Below, one piece after another: positions 52,646-62,752 of a stretch of 64,000 nt of DNA. A program made the translations under genes and the position numbers. The notes under the pieces are model-generated. The model had not been told where the DNA came from. It made no database searches and worked only from the letters and a program-made list of their open reading frames with translations. Source of the stretch: Streptomyces albus subsp. chlorinus. GTDB lineage: Bacteria > Actinomycetota > Actinomycetes > Streptomycetales > Streptomycetaceae. The stretch lies in NCBI RefSeq assembly GCF_013302895.1, contig NZ_VJOK01000001.1, positions 3,092,012 through 3,156,011 on the forward strand, in the 5' to 3' direction. Each line of letters begins with the position of its first letter. The first letter of the stretch is position 1.

Positions 52646-55600
52646 CTACGCCCCCGTCCGCTCCCACGCCCGCTCGAACAGCCTCGGTATCGGCATCGAC
52701 GGCACCACCGCCATGTGCGTGGCCGAGCGGCGGTTCTCCGCCTGGGGGAGCAGCGGGAGCTTGCCGGCCTCCAGCGGGAGGCGTGGTGCCGCGCGCTCGT
52801 GCCAGGCGCCGGGGACGAACAGGGCGCGGCCCGCCCGGGAGCGGGCGGCCCGCACGACCAGCGGGGTGGCCGCCAGCTGTGCCGCCGCCTCCTTGAAGCG
52901 GGCCGGCCTCCAGCCCGTCCACGTCTTCACATTGCGGTCGGTCGGGTCCGGCAGGGCCAGCAGCATCAGATAGAGCGCGGCGGCGTCCTCACCGAGGCCG
53001 TGGCGCTCCGCGCACCGGGTCACCAGGTGGGGGACCGAGCGGGCCGGGTGCTGTTCCCATCCCGGGGGCAGCGTCCGGTCGGCTTCCAGATGGGCGCCCA
53101 GGGCCGCGAAGTCCTCGCTCAGCAGCAGCCGCAGGTCCGCGAGGGCGGGGAGGCCGGAGGGGGTGGGCAGCCACTGGGAGGGGTAGAGGCCCTCCAGGTA
53201 GGTGTCCAGTTTCTGGAGGACCGGGTCGTCGGCGCCTGTCAGGTGCGCGGGGTCCACGAGGACGTGCCGTATCTCGTACGTCTCGTCGTCGGCGACCGTG
53301 ACCGCCGGGTGGGCCGTGAGCGGCTCGATGGAGGGCGGGGCACCCATCAGGTAGTTGCGCTGGAGAGAGAAGACGCGCAACGGTCCCGGTCCGGCGGCCA
53401 GTTCCGCGCGCATGCGGGCTGCCGCGGCACCGGCAGCCGTGCGCGGCGGGGAGCCCGCCGGGGTGCGGTAGGCCGCCCAGGCGGCTATCCGGGGCAGGTC
53501 GAGCAGCCCGGCGTCGGACGCCTGCCGGGGGTCGGGGGTCAGGCAGCCGTCGCCCATGGCGAGGCGGCCCAGGAGGACGGAGCGGCGCAGGGCCGGCCAC
53601 CACTGCGGGGCCGAACCACCGCCTCCTTCCCTGCTCATGGCGTGCTCGCCCTTCGGGGCGGCGATCTCCTTGGTGGCCTGCGGCATCAGCTCGTGCGGCA
53701 CGGGCAGCGGTTCCCCGAACTCGGCCAGCCACCACTCCACGGCGCGATCGAGGTCCGGCCCCTCGGTCCACAGCCGCTCGGGGTCCTCGGGCAGGAGCCT
53801 GTCGTACAGCCTCCGCAACTGGGCGGGGGTCAGGAAGCCGAGCGCGTCACAGGCCTGGTCGAGTTCCTTGTCGCGTACCTTCCACTTCTCACTGCCGTAG
53901 TAGCCCGTGCTCAGGGGCACCTCCTGGGCGACGTCCTGGTGGGCCGCGGACGGCAGGCCGCCGCGCAGCAGGATCGTCGCCTCCGGGATGGACAGGCCGA
54001 TCCGCGCCGCGAGGTCCGCGGCCAGTGCGGGGCGGGCCGGGGCCGGGCCGCGCTCCCGGTACAGCTCGGCGAAGCGCGTGAACCACCCGCCGGGACGCGC
54101 CGGTTCCAGCACCTGGGTCCGGAGGGGTTCGAGGCCCGCGGCCGCGAGCGGTCCCGCTGCCGGGAAGTCGCCGTCCGGGGCGTACTCCAGCACGCGCAGC
54201 ACAGGGTCCCGCTTGCGTCCTGCGGCCGTCCCGCGCTGCGGCACAGCCACCGCGGCGGACGTCGCCGTGCGGATGGGCCGGGCGTACAGCGTCCTCCACC
54301 GGTTCAGCGCGGTGGGGGGCGTCGCGTATTCGACGATCCGCCACTCGCCCGCCGGGTCGGTGGCGAACGGGCACTCCGCGTACTCCGCCAGTTCCTCCAC
54401 CGTCCTCGGCCCGCTGCTTAGGCCGGCGCGCAGCGCCTCGACCACGGCGTGCCCGTGGTAGTGCGCGGGCCTCAGCCGCTGCCAGCCGGCCTCCGCGGCT
54501 CCGCTGCCTTGGTCGATGTCGCCGTCCCAGGGCGGGGTGTCGGAGACCGCCAGCTCCATCAGGCGGCGGGCGAGGGCCGGCCCGGAGGTGTCCTGCTCCG
54601 GGGCGGGCGGCTGCGCCGGCTCGGAGCCGGGCGGGGCGAGGCGGCGCACCAGGCGGGCCTGGCCGACGAGGCAGTTGGCCGCCATCACGAGCAGATGGGT
54701 CACCCGGTGGAAGCTCGCGCTCGCTTCCTGCCAGGCGGTGCCGGGGGCGAGTTCGGGCAGTTCCTCACGGAGGAGCACGTAGTTGTCACCCGTGGCACCG
54801 CTGTCCTGGCTGAGGTAGGCGGGCTCCACCCTGGCGACGAGCTTCTCCACCCGCGCGCGCTCCAGGCGCACGGGCAGTTCCGGCATCAGCAGGCCGATGA
54901 CGTCGACAGCCTGGACCTCGCGAGCCGCCTCGGCGTCCTTGAGCAGCTCGTCGACCGCTCCCCCGACGTGCACGAACCGGCCGAGGAGCGTGACGAAGCC
55001 GTCGAAGTCCACTCCCGCGCGCAGCCGTGCCCGCTCGCGTTCGCACCAGGCGCGCAGTTCCTCGTGACCGACCCAGGTGGCGTACAGATGGGTGGCGCCC
55101 GGCCAGCCCTTGGTCTCATGCGGGTTGTACCACCTGTTGGAGGACATCCCGTCGGCCGCCGTGCCGTGGCCCACCGTCATGTCCAGATCCGCGCGCATCC
55201 ACGCGCGGACCTCGCGCTGGAAGCGCTCGTCGGCCAGCAGGTGGCGCAGTTGGGGACGGTGCGTGAGCAGCAGGTCGTACGGCTTGGTGTCGGCGAGGCG
55301 TTCCGGCGGGTCGTTGACCGGGACCCCGTGTCCGAGAAGTACGTCGATGAGGTCGAGGGGGACGCGTTGCTTGTTCTTCCAGTCCCGGTGCTCCCACTGC
55401 CGGAACTCGACCGGGACGCCGTCGGCGGCGGCCTTGGATGCGACTTTTTCCGCCAGTTCGTACAGCACCGGCCCGGGGGCCCTGTGGGTGGGGATCCGGA
55501 CGTTGACGCAGCGGGTCAGCCAGGCCGCCGTCGTTCCGTGCGGCAGTCCGGGGCGTTCGCCGGCGAGCTGGGCGAGTACTCCGGTGCGCTCCAGCAGCGT

Positions 55601-56791
55601 CCGCCACAGCTGTGACTCGCTGCCGGAGCCGTAGCCTCCCGGCCGCAGGGCCAACACGGCGTCGCGGACCGCCTCGGGGCGGCGCTCGACCAGCGCGTCG
55701 AGGGCGCGTCCCTTGCAGCAGGCCGTCCAGAACTCGGTGTCGCTCAGCGAGAGACCGCCGTCCGCGAGGAGGTCCTCCATCATGGAGGCCAGCTCCTCGT
55801 CCGGGTCGAGCCGGGCCGCTTTGGCGAGCTTGCGGATGTCCGTGGCGAGCTGGGGGTGCATCTCGCCCTGCTCGCTGTTGCGGGCGCGCACCACCTCGCG
55901 GAACCGGGCGAGGGTGTCCGCGCCCACGCCGTCCCCCGCGGCGAGTTCGGCCACCCAGGCGCGCAGCACGGAGGCGGAGAGCGCGCCGGCCCGGGCGTAG
56001 CGCAGGTACCGTGCGTGCAGCCAGGCGTGGTCGGGGGCGCGGCCGAGGTTGCGCTCGGTCCTGCGGGCGCGGCCGAACCAGGCCGCCGCCTCCTGCTCGG
56101 TGCCCGCCTCCAGCGCGAAGTCGGCCATCTCGTCCAGCAGTGTGACGGCCAGCGCGGGAGCGGTCTCCTCCAGGCCGGCCAAGACGCCGTCCATGTCCTT
56201 CTTGAAAACGTACTTCCACTCCAGGGTCTCGCGCCGCAGGGCGCGGATCTTCTCCAGGGCGAGGCCATGCTGGTGCGGGTGGGCGGCCAGGACGCGCTCG
56301 GGGAAGGGGAGCCGGCCGTCCGCGTCCTGTTCCTCGTCGGCGAGGCCGGTGGCGAACAGGTCTGCCGGTTCCCATCCGTCCTCGCGCATCAGGAGGTCGC
56401 GGTAGGGGATCACGTCCTCAGCGAGCAGCTGGGTGAGGGTGCAGCCGTGCGGGCCCGCGTAGGTGCGGGCGAACAGCCCCTCCTCACCGCGGGATGCGGT
56501 CAGGGGCACGCCCGCCGTCTCCAGGGCGCGGCGCCACTCCGGATCGGCCTCGGCCAGGGCGAGCGGGCCGCACGTCCCCGCCGCCGCCCAGGCGCGGGCG
56601 CGTTCCTCGCACGCCGTGCGGTGTGCGAGGAGCGTGTTCCGCACCGCGATCAGGGACGTCAGGTCCGGGGCGCCCGCGAGCTGCGCGGGCACCTTCTTGA
56701 GCTGCCGGCCCCTCGGATTGCGGTAGACGATCTCAAGGTCGTCCGCCACCAGTTCGGCCGTGTACCCGTCCTTCTCGACGCTCGCCGCCAT
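52646..56791 (-). CDS. Very large DUF4132-like protein
   Basis: This 1381-residue protein has no signal or membrane helices and is Ala/Leu/Glu-rich, mainly helical. The N-terminus reads ELVADDLEIVYRNPRGRQLK, then KVPAQLAGAPDLTSLIAV, a pattern seen at the DUF4132 boundary in WGR-DUF4132 proteins. The second half includes PDLDRAVEWWLAEFGEPLPV and LVTRCAERHGLGEDAAALYL. DUF4132 proteins have been linked with stress or ADP-ribose-related contexts only by neighbourhood. Next door is an ADP-ribosylglycohydrolase (57041-58171), same strand, 249 bases upstream. The ATG at 56791 follows GGGGAGGAACGGGGA. Function cannot be stated. Confidence 0.72.
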   Translation of the reverse strand: MAASVEKDGYTAELVADDLEIVYRNPRGRQLKKVPAQLAGAPDLTSLIAVRNTLLAHRTACEERARAWAAAGTCGPLALAEADPEWRRALETAGVPLTASRGEEGLFARTYAGPHGCTLTQLLAEDVIPYRDLLMREDGWEPADLFATGLADEEQDADGRLPFPERVLAAHPHQHGLALEKIRALRRETLEWKYVFKKDMDGVLAGLEETAPALAVTLLDEMADFALEAGTEQEAAAWFGRARRTERNLGRAPDHAWLHARYLRYARAGALSASVLRAWVAELAAGDGVGADTLARFREVVRARNSEQGEMHPQLATDIRKLAKAARLDPDEELASMMEDLLADGGLSLSDTEFWTACCKGRALDALVERRPEAVRDAVLALRPGGYGSGSESQLWRTLLERTGVLAQLAGERPGLPHGTTAAWLTRCVNVRIPTHRAPGPVLYELAEKVASKAAADGVPVEFRQWEHRDWKNKQRVPLDLIDVLLGHGVPVNDPPERLADTKPYDLLLTHRPQLRHLLADERFQREVRAWMRADLDMTVGHGTAADGMSSNRWYNPHETKGWPGATHLYATWVGHEELRAWCERERARLRAGVDFDGFVTLLGRFVHVGGAVDELLKDAEAAREVQAVDVIGLLMPELPVRLERARVEKLVARVEPAYLSQDSGATGDNYVLLREELPELAPGTAWQEASASFHRVTHLLVMAANCLVGQARLVRRLAPPGSEPAQPPAPEQDTSGPALARRLMELAVSDTPPWDGDIDQGSGAAEAGWQRLRPAHYHGHAVVEALRAGLSSGPRTVEELAEYAECPFATDPAGEWRIVEYATPPTALNRWRTLYARPIRTATSAAVAVPQRGTAAGRKRDPVLRVLEYAPDGDFPAAGPLAAAGLEPLRTQVLEPARPGGWFTRFAELYRERGPAPARPALAADLAARIGLSIPEATILLRGGLPSAAHQDVAQEVPLSTGYYGSEKWKVRDKELDQACDALGFLTPAQLRRLYDRLLPEDPERLWTEGPDLDRAVEWWLAEFGEPLPVPHELMPQATKEIAAPKGEHAMSREGGGGSAPQWWPALRRSVLLGRLAMGDGCLTPDPRQASDAGLLDLPRIAAWAAYRTPAGSPPRTAAGAAAARMRAELAAGPGPLRVFSLQRNYLMGAPPSIEPLTAHPAVTVADDETYEIRHVLVDPAHLTGADDPVLQKLDTYLEGLYPSQWLPTPSGLPALADLRLLLSEDFAALGAHLEADRTLPPGWEQHPARSVPHLVTRCAERHGLGEDAAALYLMLLALPDPTDRNVKTWTGWRPARFKEAAAQLAATPLVVRAARSRAGRALFVPGAWHERAAPRLPLEAGKLPLLPQAENRRSATHMAVVPSMPIPRLFERAWERTGA

Positions 56792-57040
56792 TCCCCGTTC
56801 CTCCCCGTTCTCCCCGTGATCCCTTGGAATCAGCGGGTCCCGTGCCCCGTTCCGCCCGTTCGTCCTGCTCGCGGGCGCACTCGTCCCCGTGCCGGATGCC
56901 GCGTCGGGATCTTGGGAACACCCTACGCACCGCCACCGACAGGCGCCGCGGCCTGTGGATAACTCGGGACGGCGGCGCCCGGCCGGGATGGCCGGGGAGG
57001 CGGCCGGGTGGCCGGGCCGGGGCCGGAAGCGGCAGGTCCT

Positions 57041-58171
57041 CTACGCCCGCGGGTAGCGGGAGAGCCAGGCCGGGGAGGCGGTGCCCGGACCGTGCAGGGC
57101 GGGTCCCTGGGTCATCTCCATGGCGAAGTCGTCGGCAAGCTGGAGGATGGTGGCCCGGCCCTCCAGCTCGGCGACCCAGCCGGGCGGCAGGGAGGTTTCG
57201 CCGTGCATGGTGCCCAGCAGGTTGCCGCAGATGGAACCCGTCGAATCGCTGTCGCCACCGTGGTTGACGGCCAGCAGCAGTCCGTGCCGCACGTCCTCGG
57301 CGACCAGCGCGCAGTAGACGCCGATGGACAGCGACTCCTCCGCCGTCCAGCCCTCGCCCAGCGCCGCCACCCGCTCCGGAGAGGGCATGCCCTGGCGGAC
57401 GGCCCCCAGCGCCCGCTTGAGGGCGTCGGTCGTCTCCTGGTGCCCGGGGCGGGCCGCGAGGTGGACGAGGGCGCGCTGCACGGCGGTGTCCAGGTCGTCG
57501 CCGCGTGCCAGGGTGTGGATGATCGCGGCGAACGCCCCCGCCGCCAGGTAGCCGGTGGGGTGGCCGTGCGTCTGGGCCGCGCACTCGACGGCCAGCTGGA
57601 AGACCAGCGCGGGCTCCCAGCCGACCAGCAGCCCGAACGGCGCGGACCGCATGACCGTGCCGCAGCCCTTGGAGCCGGGGTTCTTCGGGTGCTCCAGCGT
57701 CCCCATCCGGGGGTCGGCCAGCCCGCTCAGACAGGCGTTGCCGGGTGCCCGGCGCGCATAGAGCCACTCCTCGCGTGCGAGCCAGCCGTCGTCCTCGCGG
57801 CGCTCGTCGGGGCCCCAGTCGCGCTGGGTCGCCGCCCAGCGGAGGTAGGCGGCGTGCAGGTCGGTGGGCGGGTGCCAGGCGCCGGTGTCGCGGCGGACGT
57901 GCGCGCGGATGAGACCGTCCACCGTGAACAGCGTCATCTGCGTGTCGTCGGTGATCGCCCCGCGGCGGCCGTAGGCGGGCAGGTAGTCGGTCACGCCCGG
58001 AGGACCGCACTTCTCCCGGATGCCGTCGAGGGAGTCGAACTCGACGGCCGCGCCCAGCGCGTCACCGATCGCGCCGCCCAGCAGGCATCCGCGCACCCTG
58101 CTGCGGTAGTCCTGCTGTTCGGCGCGGCCCCATATGGCCGCGCCGCTGTCCGTCCCGCTCGCGCTCGTCAC
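57041..58171 (-). CDS. ADP-ribosylglycohydrolase-family protein
   Basis: This 376-residue enzyme belongs to the DraG/ARH family, which removes ADP-ribose from proteins, nucleic acids or small molecules. Marks: RVRGCLLGGAIGDALGAAVE (about 23-42), ITDDTQMTLFTVDGLIRAHV with the Thr-Asp-Asp metal site, and NHGGDSDSTGSICGNLLGTM with the Asp-x-Asp of the second metal site (about 313-332). All metal ligands of active ARH enzymes are present, so it is likely active. The start is GTG at 58171 with GGAGGGGCGGGAC upstream. It follows fbiC on the same strand, 81 bases later, and may be transcribed with it. Confidence 0.92.
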   Translation of the reverse strand: MTSASGTDSGAAIWGRAEQQDYRSRVRGCLLGGAIGDALGAAVEFDSLDGIREKCGPPGVTDYLPAYGRRGAITDDTQMTLFTVDGLIRAHVRRDTGAWHPPTDLHAAYLRWAATQRDWGPDERREDDGWLAREEWLYARRAPGNACLSGLADPRMGTLEHPKNPGSKGCGTVMRSAPFGLLVGWEPALVFQLAVECAAQTHGHPTGYLAAGAFAAIIHTLARGDDLDTAVQRALVHLAARPGHQETTDALKRALGAVRQGMPSPERVAALGEGWTAEESLSIGVYCALVAEDVRHGLLLAVNHGGDSDSTGSICGNLLGTMHGETSLPPGWVAELEGRATILQLADDFAMEMTQGPALHGPGTASPAWLSRYPRA

Positions 58172-58252
58172 GACGTCCCGCCCCTCCTCGCTGCCCCTCC
58201 TCCGGCTGTGGCTCCCGCACTCTAGTGGACGTACGGCGAGGCGGTCCGCCCC

Positions 58253-60844
58253 TCAGTCCAGCACCGGCAGCAGCTCCGGCAGGTGGCCGTCGGAGGCGCG
58301 GGCCGCGCGCAGGCGCTCCTCGGGGACCTCGCCGTAACTTGTGGTGCGGGCGCGGGCCGGGCGGCCTGCCGCCTCCGCGATGGCGACCAGGTCCTTGATG
58401 GAGCGGTACGAGCCGTAGGAGGAGCCCGCCATGCGGGAGATCGTCTCCTCCATGAGGGTGCCGCCCAGGTCGTTGGCGCCGGAGCGGAGCATCTCCGCCG
58501 CACCCTCGGTGCCCAGTTTGACCCAGCTCGTCTGGATGTTGGGGATCCAGGGGTGGAGCAGCAGACGGGCCATGGCCGTCACCGCGCGGTTGTCGCGTGT
58601 GGTGGGGCCGGGCCGGGCGATACCGGCCAGGTAGACGGGCGCGTTGGTGTGGATGAACGGCAGGGTGACGAACTCGGTGAAGCCGGCCAGGCCCTTGGCG
58701 AGCGCCTCCCGCTGGATGCGGGCCAGCAGCCGCAGGTGCCCCAGCCAGTGGCGCGGCTGGTCGACGTGGCCGTACATCATCGTGGACGTAGTGCCCAGGC
58801 CCACCTCGTGTGCCGTCTGGACGACCTCGACCCAGGTGGCGGTCGGCAGCTTGCCCTTGGTGAGGATCCAGCGGACCTCGTCGTCCAGGATCTCCGCCGC
58901 CGTGCCCGGGATGGAGTCCAGCCCGGCCTCCTTGGCGGCGGTCAGCCACTCGCGGACGGACATGCCGGTGCGGGTGGCGCCGTTGACGACCTCCATGGGC
59001 GAGAAGGCGTGCACATGGATGCCCGGAACGCGCTCCTTGACCGCACGCGCGATGTCGAAGTAGGCGCTGCCCGGCAGGTCCGGGTGGATGCCTCCCTGCA
59101 TGCACACCTCGACCGCGCCCACGTCCCACGCCTGCTGTGCGCGGTCCGCGACCTGTTCGAGGGAGAGCGTGTAGGCGTCCGCGTCGGTGCGGCGCTGCGC
59201 GAACGCGCAGAACCGGCAGCCGGTGTAGCAGACGTTGGTGAAGTTGATGTTGCGGGTGACGATGTAGGTCACCTCGTCGCCGACCGCGTCGCGCCGTACG
59301 TCGTCCGCGATGCGGCACAGCGCGTCCAGTGCCGTGCCGTCCGCGTGCAGCAGGGCGAGGGCCTGTTCGTCGGTGAGCTTCGTGGGATCGGCGGCGGCCT
59401 GCGTCAGCGCCTCGCGGATGTCGGCGTCCACCCGCTCGGGCGCCATTCCGGGCGCGGCCCGCTCGCGCAGCTCCGCCCAGTCGCCGTAGATCTCGTCGAA
59501 GTCGTCCCGGCGGTCGCCGGTGCGGCCCTCGGTGTCGATGGTGCGGTGCAGATCGGTGCGGCCGGAGGGGACGAACGCCTCGTCCGGCTCCTGCCAGGGC
59601 AGGCCCTCGGGGCGTACGTCCTCACGCGCCAGCCCCGTCTCCGGATCGGCGAGCGCCCTCACGTGCGGCAGCACGCGCGGGTCCAGCCACGGTTCGCCGC
59701 GCCGCACGAACTCCGGGTAGACCGCCAGCCGTTCCCGCAGCTGGAAACCGGCCCCCGCCGTCCTGGCCTTCAGCTCGTCCAGCTGCGGCCAGGGCTGCTC
59801 GGGGTTGACGTGGTCCGGGGTGAGCGGGGAGACGCCGCCCCAGTCGTCGATGCCCGCGCCGATCAGCCGCTCGTACTCGGCGTCCACCAGGTTCGGCGGC
59901 GCCTGGAGGCAGCCGGAGGGGCCCATGATGTGCCGGGCGACGGCGACCGTGGCGACCAGGTCGTCCAGCTCCGCGTCCGGCATGCCGCGCATCGCCGTGT
60001 CCGGCTTGGCGCGGAAGTTCTGGATGATCAGCTCCTGGATGCCGTGGTAGGCGCGCTGCACACGGCGGAGTGCGAACAGCGAGTCGGCGCGCTCCTCGTA
60101 GCTCTCCCCGATGCCGATGAGCAGACCGCTGGTGAACGGGACGTTCGAGCGCCCGGCGTCCTCCAGTGCCCGCAGCCGCACGGCCGGCTCCTTGTCCGGC
60201 GAGCCGTGGTGCGGGCCGCCCGGTTCGCTCCACAGCCGCTCCGCCGTGGTCTCCAGCATCATGCCCATGGACGGCGCGACGGGCTTGAGCCGCTGGAAGT
60301 CCGTCCAGGACATCACCCCGGGGTTGAGGTGGGGCAGCAGGCCGGTCTCCTCCAGGATGCGGATGGAGACGGCACGGACGTAGGCGAGGGTGTCGTCGTA
60401 CCCCTCGGCCTCCAGCCACTCCCGTGCCTCCGGCCAGCGGTCCTCCGGCTTGTCGCCCAGGGTGATGAGCGCCTCTTTGCAGCCGAGGGCCGCGCCCTGG
60501 CGGGCGATGTCGAGGACCTCGTCCATCGACATGTACATCCCGTGCCCCGCGCGGCGCAGCTTTCCGGGCACTGTCACGAACGTGCAGTAGTGGCACTTGT
60601 CGCGGCAGAGGCGGGTCAGGGGGATGAACACGCTCTTGGAATAGGTGATGACGCCCGGGCGTCCGGCCGCTTCCAGGCCCGCGTCCCTGACGCGGGCCGC
60701 CGACGCGGTGAGGTCCGCCAGGTCCTCACCCCGCGCCTGGAGGAGGACAGCGGCTTCCGTGCGGTCGAGCGCCACGCCGTCGCGCGCTCGCTTGAGCGCC
60801 CGGCGCATCGCGTTGGCCGTCGGCGCCTGTCCGTGTGAGGTCAT
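58253..60844 (-). CDS. fbiC: FO synthase FbiC (CofG-CofH fusion)
   Basis: This 863-residue radical SAM fusion makes 7,8-didemethyl-8-hydroxy-5-deazariboflavin (FO), the chromophore of coenzyme F420, from tyrosine and a pyrimidine. The CofG half has [20 protein letters not shown] (Cys at about 83, 87, 90). The CofH half has [20 protein letters not shown] (about 545-564). Both carry a [4Fe-4S] CxxxCxxC motif. [20 protein letters not shown] and [20 protein letters not shown] are strongly conserved. The length equals other actinobacterial FbiC. The ATG at 60844 directly abuts GGAGG, so expression may be modest. The nearby LLM oxidoreductase at 61792 likely uses F420. Confidence 0.97.
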   Translation of the reverse strand: MTSHGQAPTANAMRRALKRARDGVALDRTEAAVLLQARGEDLADLTASAARVRDAGLEAAGRPGVITYSKSVFIPLTRLCRDKCHYCTFVTVPGKLRRAGHGMYMSMDEVLDIARQGAALGCKEALITLGDKPEDRWPEAREWLEAEGYDDTLAYVRAVSIRILEETGLLPHLNPGVMSWTDFQRLKPVAPSMGMMLETTAERLWSEPGGPHHGSPDKEPAVRLRALEDAGRSNVPFTSGLLIGIGESYEERADSLFALRRVQRAYHGIQELIIQNFRAKPDTAMRGMPDAELDDLVATVAVARHIMGPSGCLQAPPNLVDAEYERLIGAGIDDWGGVSPLTPDHVNPEQPWPQLDELKARTAGAGFQLRERLAVYPEFVRRGEPWLDPRVLPHVRALADPETGLAREDVRPEGLPWQEPDEAFVPSGRTDLHRTIDTEGRTGDRRDDFDEIYGDWAELRERAAPGMAPERVDADIREALTQAAADPTKLTDEQALALLHADGTALDALCRIADDVRRDAVGDEVTYIVTRNINFTNVCYTGCRFCAFAQRRTDADAYTLSLEQVADRAQQAWDVGAVEVCMQGGIHPDLPGSAYFDIARAVKERVPGIHVHAFSPMEVVNGATRTGMSVREWLTAAKEAGLDSIPGTAAEILDDEVRWILTKGKLPTATWVEVVQTAHEVGLGTTSTMMYGHVDQPRHWLGHLRLLARIQREALAKGLAGFTEFVTLPFIHTNAPVYLAGIARPGPTTRDNRAVTAMARLLLHPWIPNIQTSWVKLGTEGAAEMLRSGANDLGGTLMEETISRMAGSSYGSYRSIKDLVAIAEAAGRPARARTTSYGEVPEERLRAARASDGHLPELLPVLD

Positions 60845-61195
60845 CCTCCGAGCGTAGCCCGGGACGCCGACAGCGCTTCAGGGGGCAAGGAGGGTGGCCC
60901 GTGGTGGCGGGTGCCGCTCCCTTCGCGCCCTCACACGCCCCTCCGCCGCACCGCCCGGCCGGGGCCCGGCCGGCCGCCCTGGGGCAGTCCTTCCGGCGCG
61001 TCAGTACGGGGATGGCCGCCGGGAGGCGGGTCCGGCATACGGGCCGAAGCTGGTGACGCTCACCGACCGGCCCGAGCCGGAAGCCGCACCGGCCCGAGCC
61101 GCATACCAGGCGTGCAAGGCACCTACCAGACGTGGGGTATCGCCGCGTTGGCCGTTCCCACCCCTGGGACGACGCCGCAGCACCCAAGGGTTCGG
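60845..61195. other. Intergenic region upstream of fbiC
   Basis: About 350 bases with no supported gene. It should carry the fbiC promoter; no consensus is recognised. Confidence 0.4.
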
Positions 61196-61639
61196 TCAGG
61201 CACTGCGGAGACATCTCCGGGCCCGCCGTACCCGGGCCCGGGACACGGCGCCCATACCCGGCAGCACGTCCAGGGCCGTGAGGTCGGCGGCGAGGAGTGA
61301 CTCGGCGTCGCAGTAGCCTGCCCGCATCACCATGTTCGACAGGCGGTGCCCGTGCTTGTCGTGGCCGAACGCGTCACGGAAGCGGAGGTCTCCGCCTCGG
61401 AGGCCGCGGCAGGAGTAGCAGCCTGCTCCAGCAGGCATCGGCTCGGCGCCCTCGATCTCGTCCCGCGCCCGGGAGGCGGCCTCCGCACTGGTCGGGGCGT
61501 CCACGACACGGGCGACGGGGTCGAAGCCGTCGCTTGGCACGGTTGTCACACCGCGGGTCGCGTCGCCTGGGACGACCGCGGCCACGAGCAGGGTCCTGGT
61601 GACCTCCTCGAGGAGGCCGAACACCGTCCAGTCACTCAT
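61196..61639 (-). CDS. Conserved hypothetical protein with HhH-like C-terminus
   Basis: This 147-residue soluble protein starts SDWTVFGLLEEVTRTLLVAA after its Met and contains two close Cys in GAGCYSCRGLRGGDLRFRDA. It ends with LTALDVLPGMGAVSRARVRR, a helix-hairpin-helix-like turn that can contact DNA. The Cys pair and a third Cys in AGYCDAE may bind metal or form a disulphide. The ATG at 61639 follows GAGGATGGG; an ATG at 61648 is too close to the AGG. No family name is recalled. Confidence 0.6.
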   Translation of the reverse strand: MSDWTVFGLLEEVTRTLLVAAVVPGDATRGVTTVPSDGFDPVARVVDAPTSAEAASRARDEIEGAEPMPAGAGCYSCRGLRGGDLRFRDAFGHDKHGHRLSNMVMRAGYCDAESLLAADLTALDVLPGMGAVSRARVRRARRCLRSA

Positions 61640-61791
61640 GCGGCCCATCCTCGCCGCCGCACCTGCGTAGAGGGGCCGGGATCCCCGGCTTCGCCGCTGG
61701 CTGGTGTGTCCGGTGTCCTGCGGGGACCTCCCGCCCCCGTGGCCACTGATGGCTGCGTCCCGCGTTCACCGAGCCGGGGGGACGCCCGTCC

Positions 61792-62628
61792 TCACAGGTA
61801 CCGGGCGTAGTCGTCGAGGGTGTGCAGGATCTCGCTCCCTGAGGCAGAGGGGAGCTGGAGGACGACTTCCTCGGCGCCCAGGTCGCGGTAGTGGGCGAGT
61901 TTGCCCGCGGAGGGGAGGACGAAGCCGGGGACGAGGGCGGGGGTTCCGGTGCGGCCCGCGGAGCGCCAGGCCGCGTGGAGGGCGGGGACGGCGTCCTTGA
62001 GCCCGCTGCCGCCGATAGGGAGCCAGCCGTCCGCGTACTCGGCGATGTGGGCGAAGAGGGTGGGTCCCGCGGCGCCGCCGAGAAGGAGGCGGGGACCGCC
62101 GGGCCGGACGGGCTTGGGGTGTGCCAGGGAGGCGCGGACGGAGCCGAACTCGCCCTCGTACGCGGTCGGCTCCGGAGCCCACAGGGCGCGCATGAGTCCG
62201 ACGCGGTCGCGCACCAGGTCGCGCCGTCGGTGCCAGGCGGTGCCGGTGACGCCGTGGTCGGCGGCCTCCTCGACGTTCCAGCCGAAGCCGACGCCCAGGG
62301 TGAGGCGTCCTCGGGACATCCAGTCGAGCGTGGCGATCTGCTTGGCCAGCACGATGGGGTCGTGCTGGGCGACCAGGGTGATGCTGGTGCCCAGGGTGAT
62401 CCGTTGGGTGACCGTCGCGGCGGCGGAGAGGGCGACGAAGGGGTCGAGGGTGCGCCCGTAGGGGCGGGGCAGCGGATCGCCCATCGGGGCGGGTGTCCGC
62501 CTGCTGACGGGTATGTGGGTGTGCTCGGGGAGGTAGAGACCGGCGAAGCCGCGCTGTTCGAGTGCGCGGGCGAGCACGTCGGGCCGGATGGTCTCGTCGG
62601 TCAGGAGGACGGTCGTCGAGATCCGCAT
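61792..62628 (-). CDS. LLM-class F420-dependent oxidoreductase
   Basis: This 278-residue TIM-barrel enzyme of the luciferase-like monooxygenase superfamily probably uses reduced F420. It begins MRISTTVLLTDETIRPDVLA, then ALEQRGFAGLYLPEHTHIPV and PFVALSAAATVTQRITLGTS (about 63-82). VFGWNVEE-type sequence is seen as LTLGVGFGWNVEEAADHGVT, and RPRLLLGG-like as GGPRLLLGGAAGPTLFAHIA. This layout matches the F420 subgroup (TIGR03619-like). The ATG at 62628 is the first in-frame start with family similarity. The nearby fbiC supplies the cofactor. The substrate is unknown. Confidence 0.9.
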   Translation of the reverse strand: MRISTTVLLTDETIRPDVLARALEQRGFAGLYLPEHTHIPVSRRTPAPMGDPLPRPYGRTLDPFVALSAAATVTQRITLGTSITLVAQHDPIVLAKQIATLDWMSRGRLTLGVGFGWNVEEAADHGVTGTAWHRRRDLVRDRVGLMRALWAPEPTAYEGEFGSVRASLAHPKPVRPGGPRLLLGGAAGPTLFAHIAEYADGWLPIGGSGLKDAVPALHAAWRSAGRTGTPALVPGFVLPSAGKLAHYRDLGAEEVVLQLPSASGSEILHTLDDYARYL

Positions 62629-62752
62629 TCCGTCACTGTGCCCGCCATGGGCGGGTAACTCCATGGCGCCGTCGGCCGCCCGGCCGGATCCGGTCGCGTC
62701 CGTGTCACCCGGGGGTCTTCTCGGCCTCACCCAGTGCGCGTACAACTCCTCC

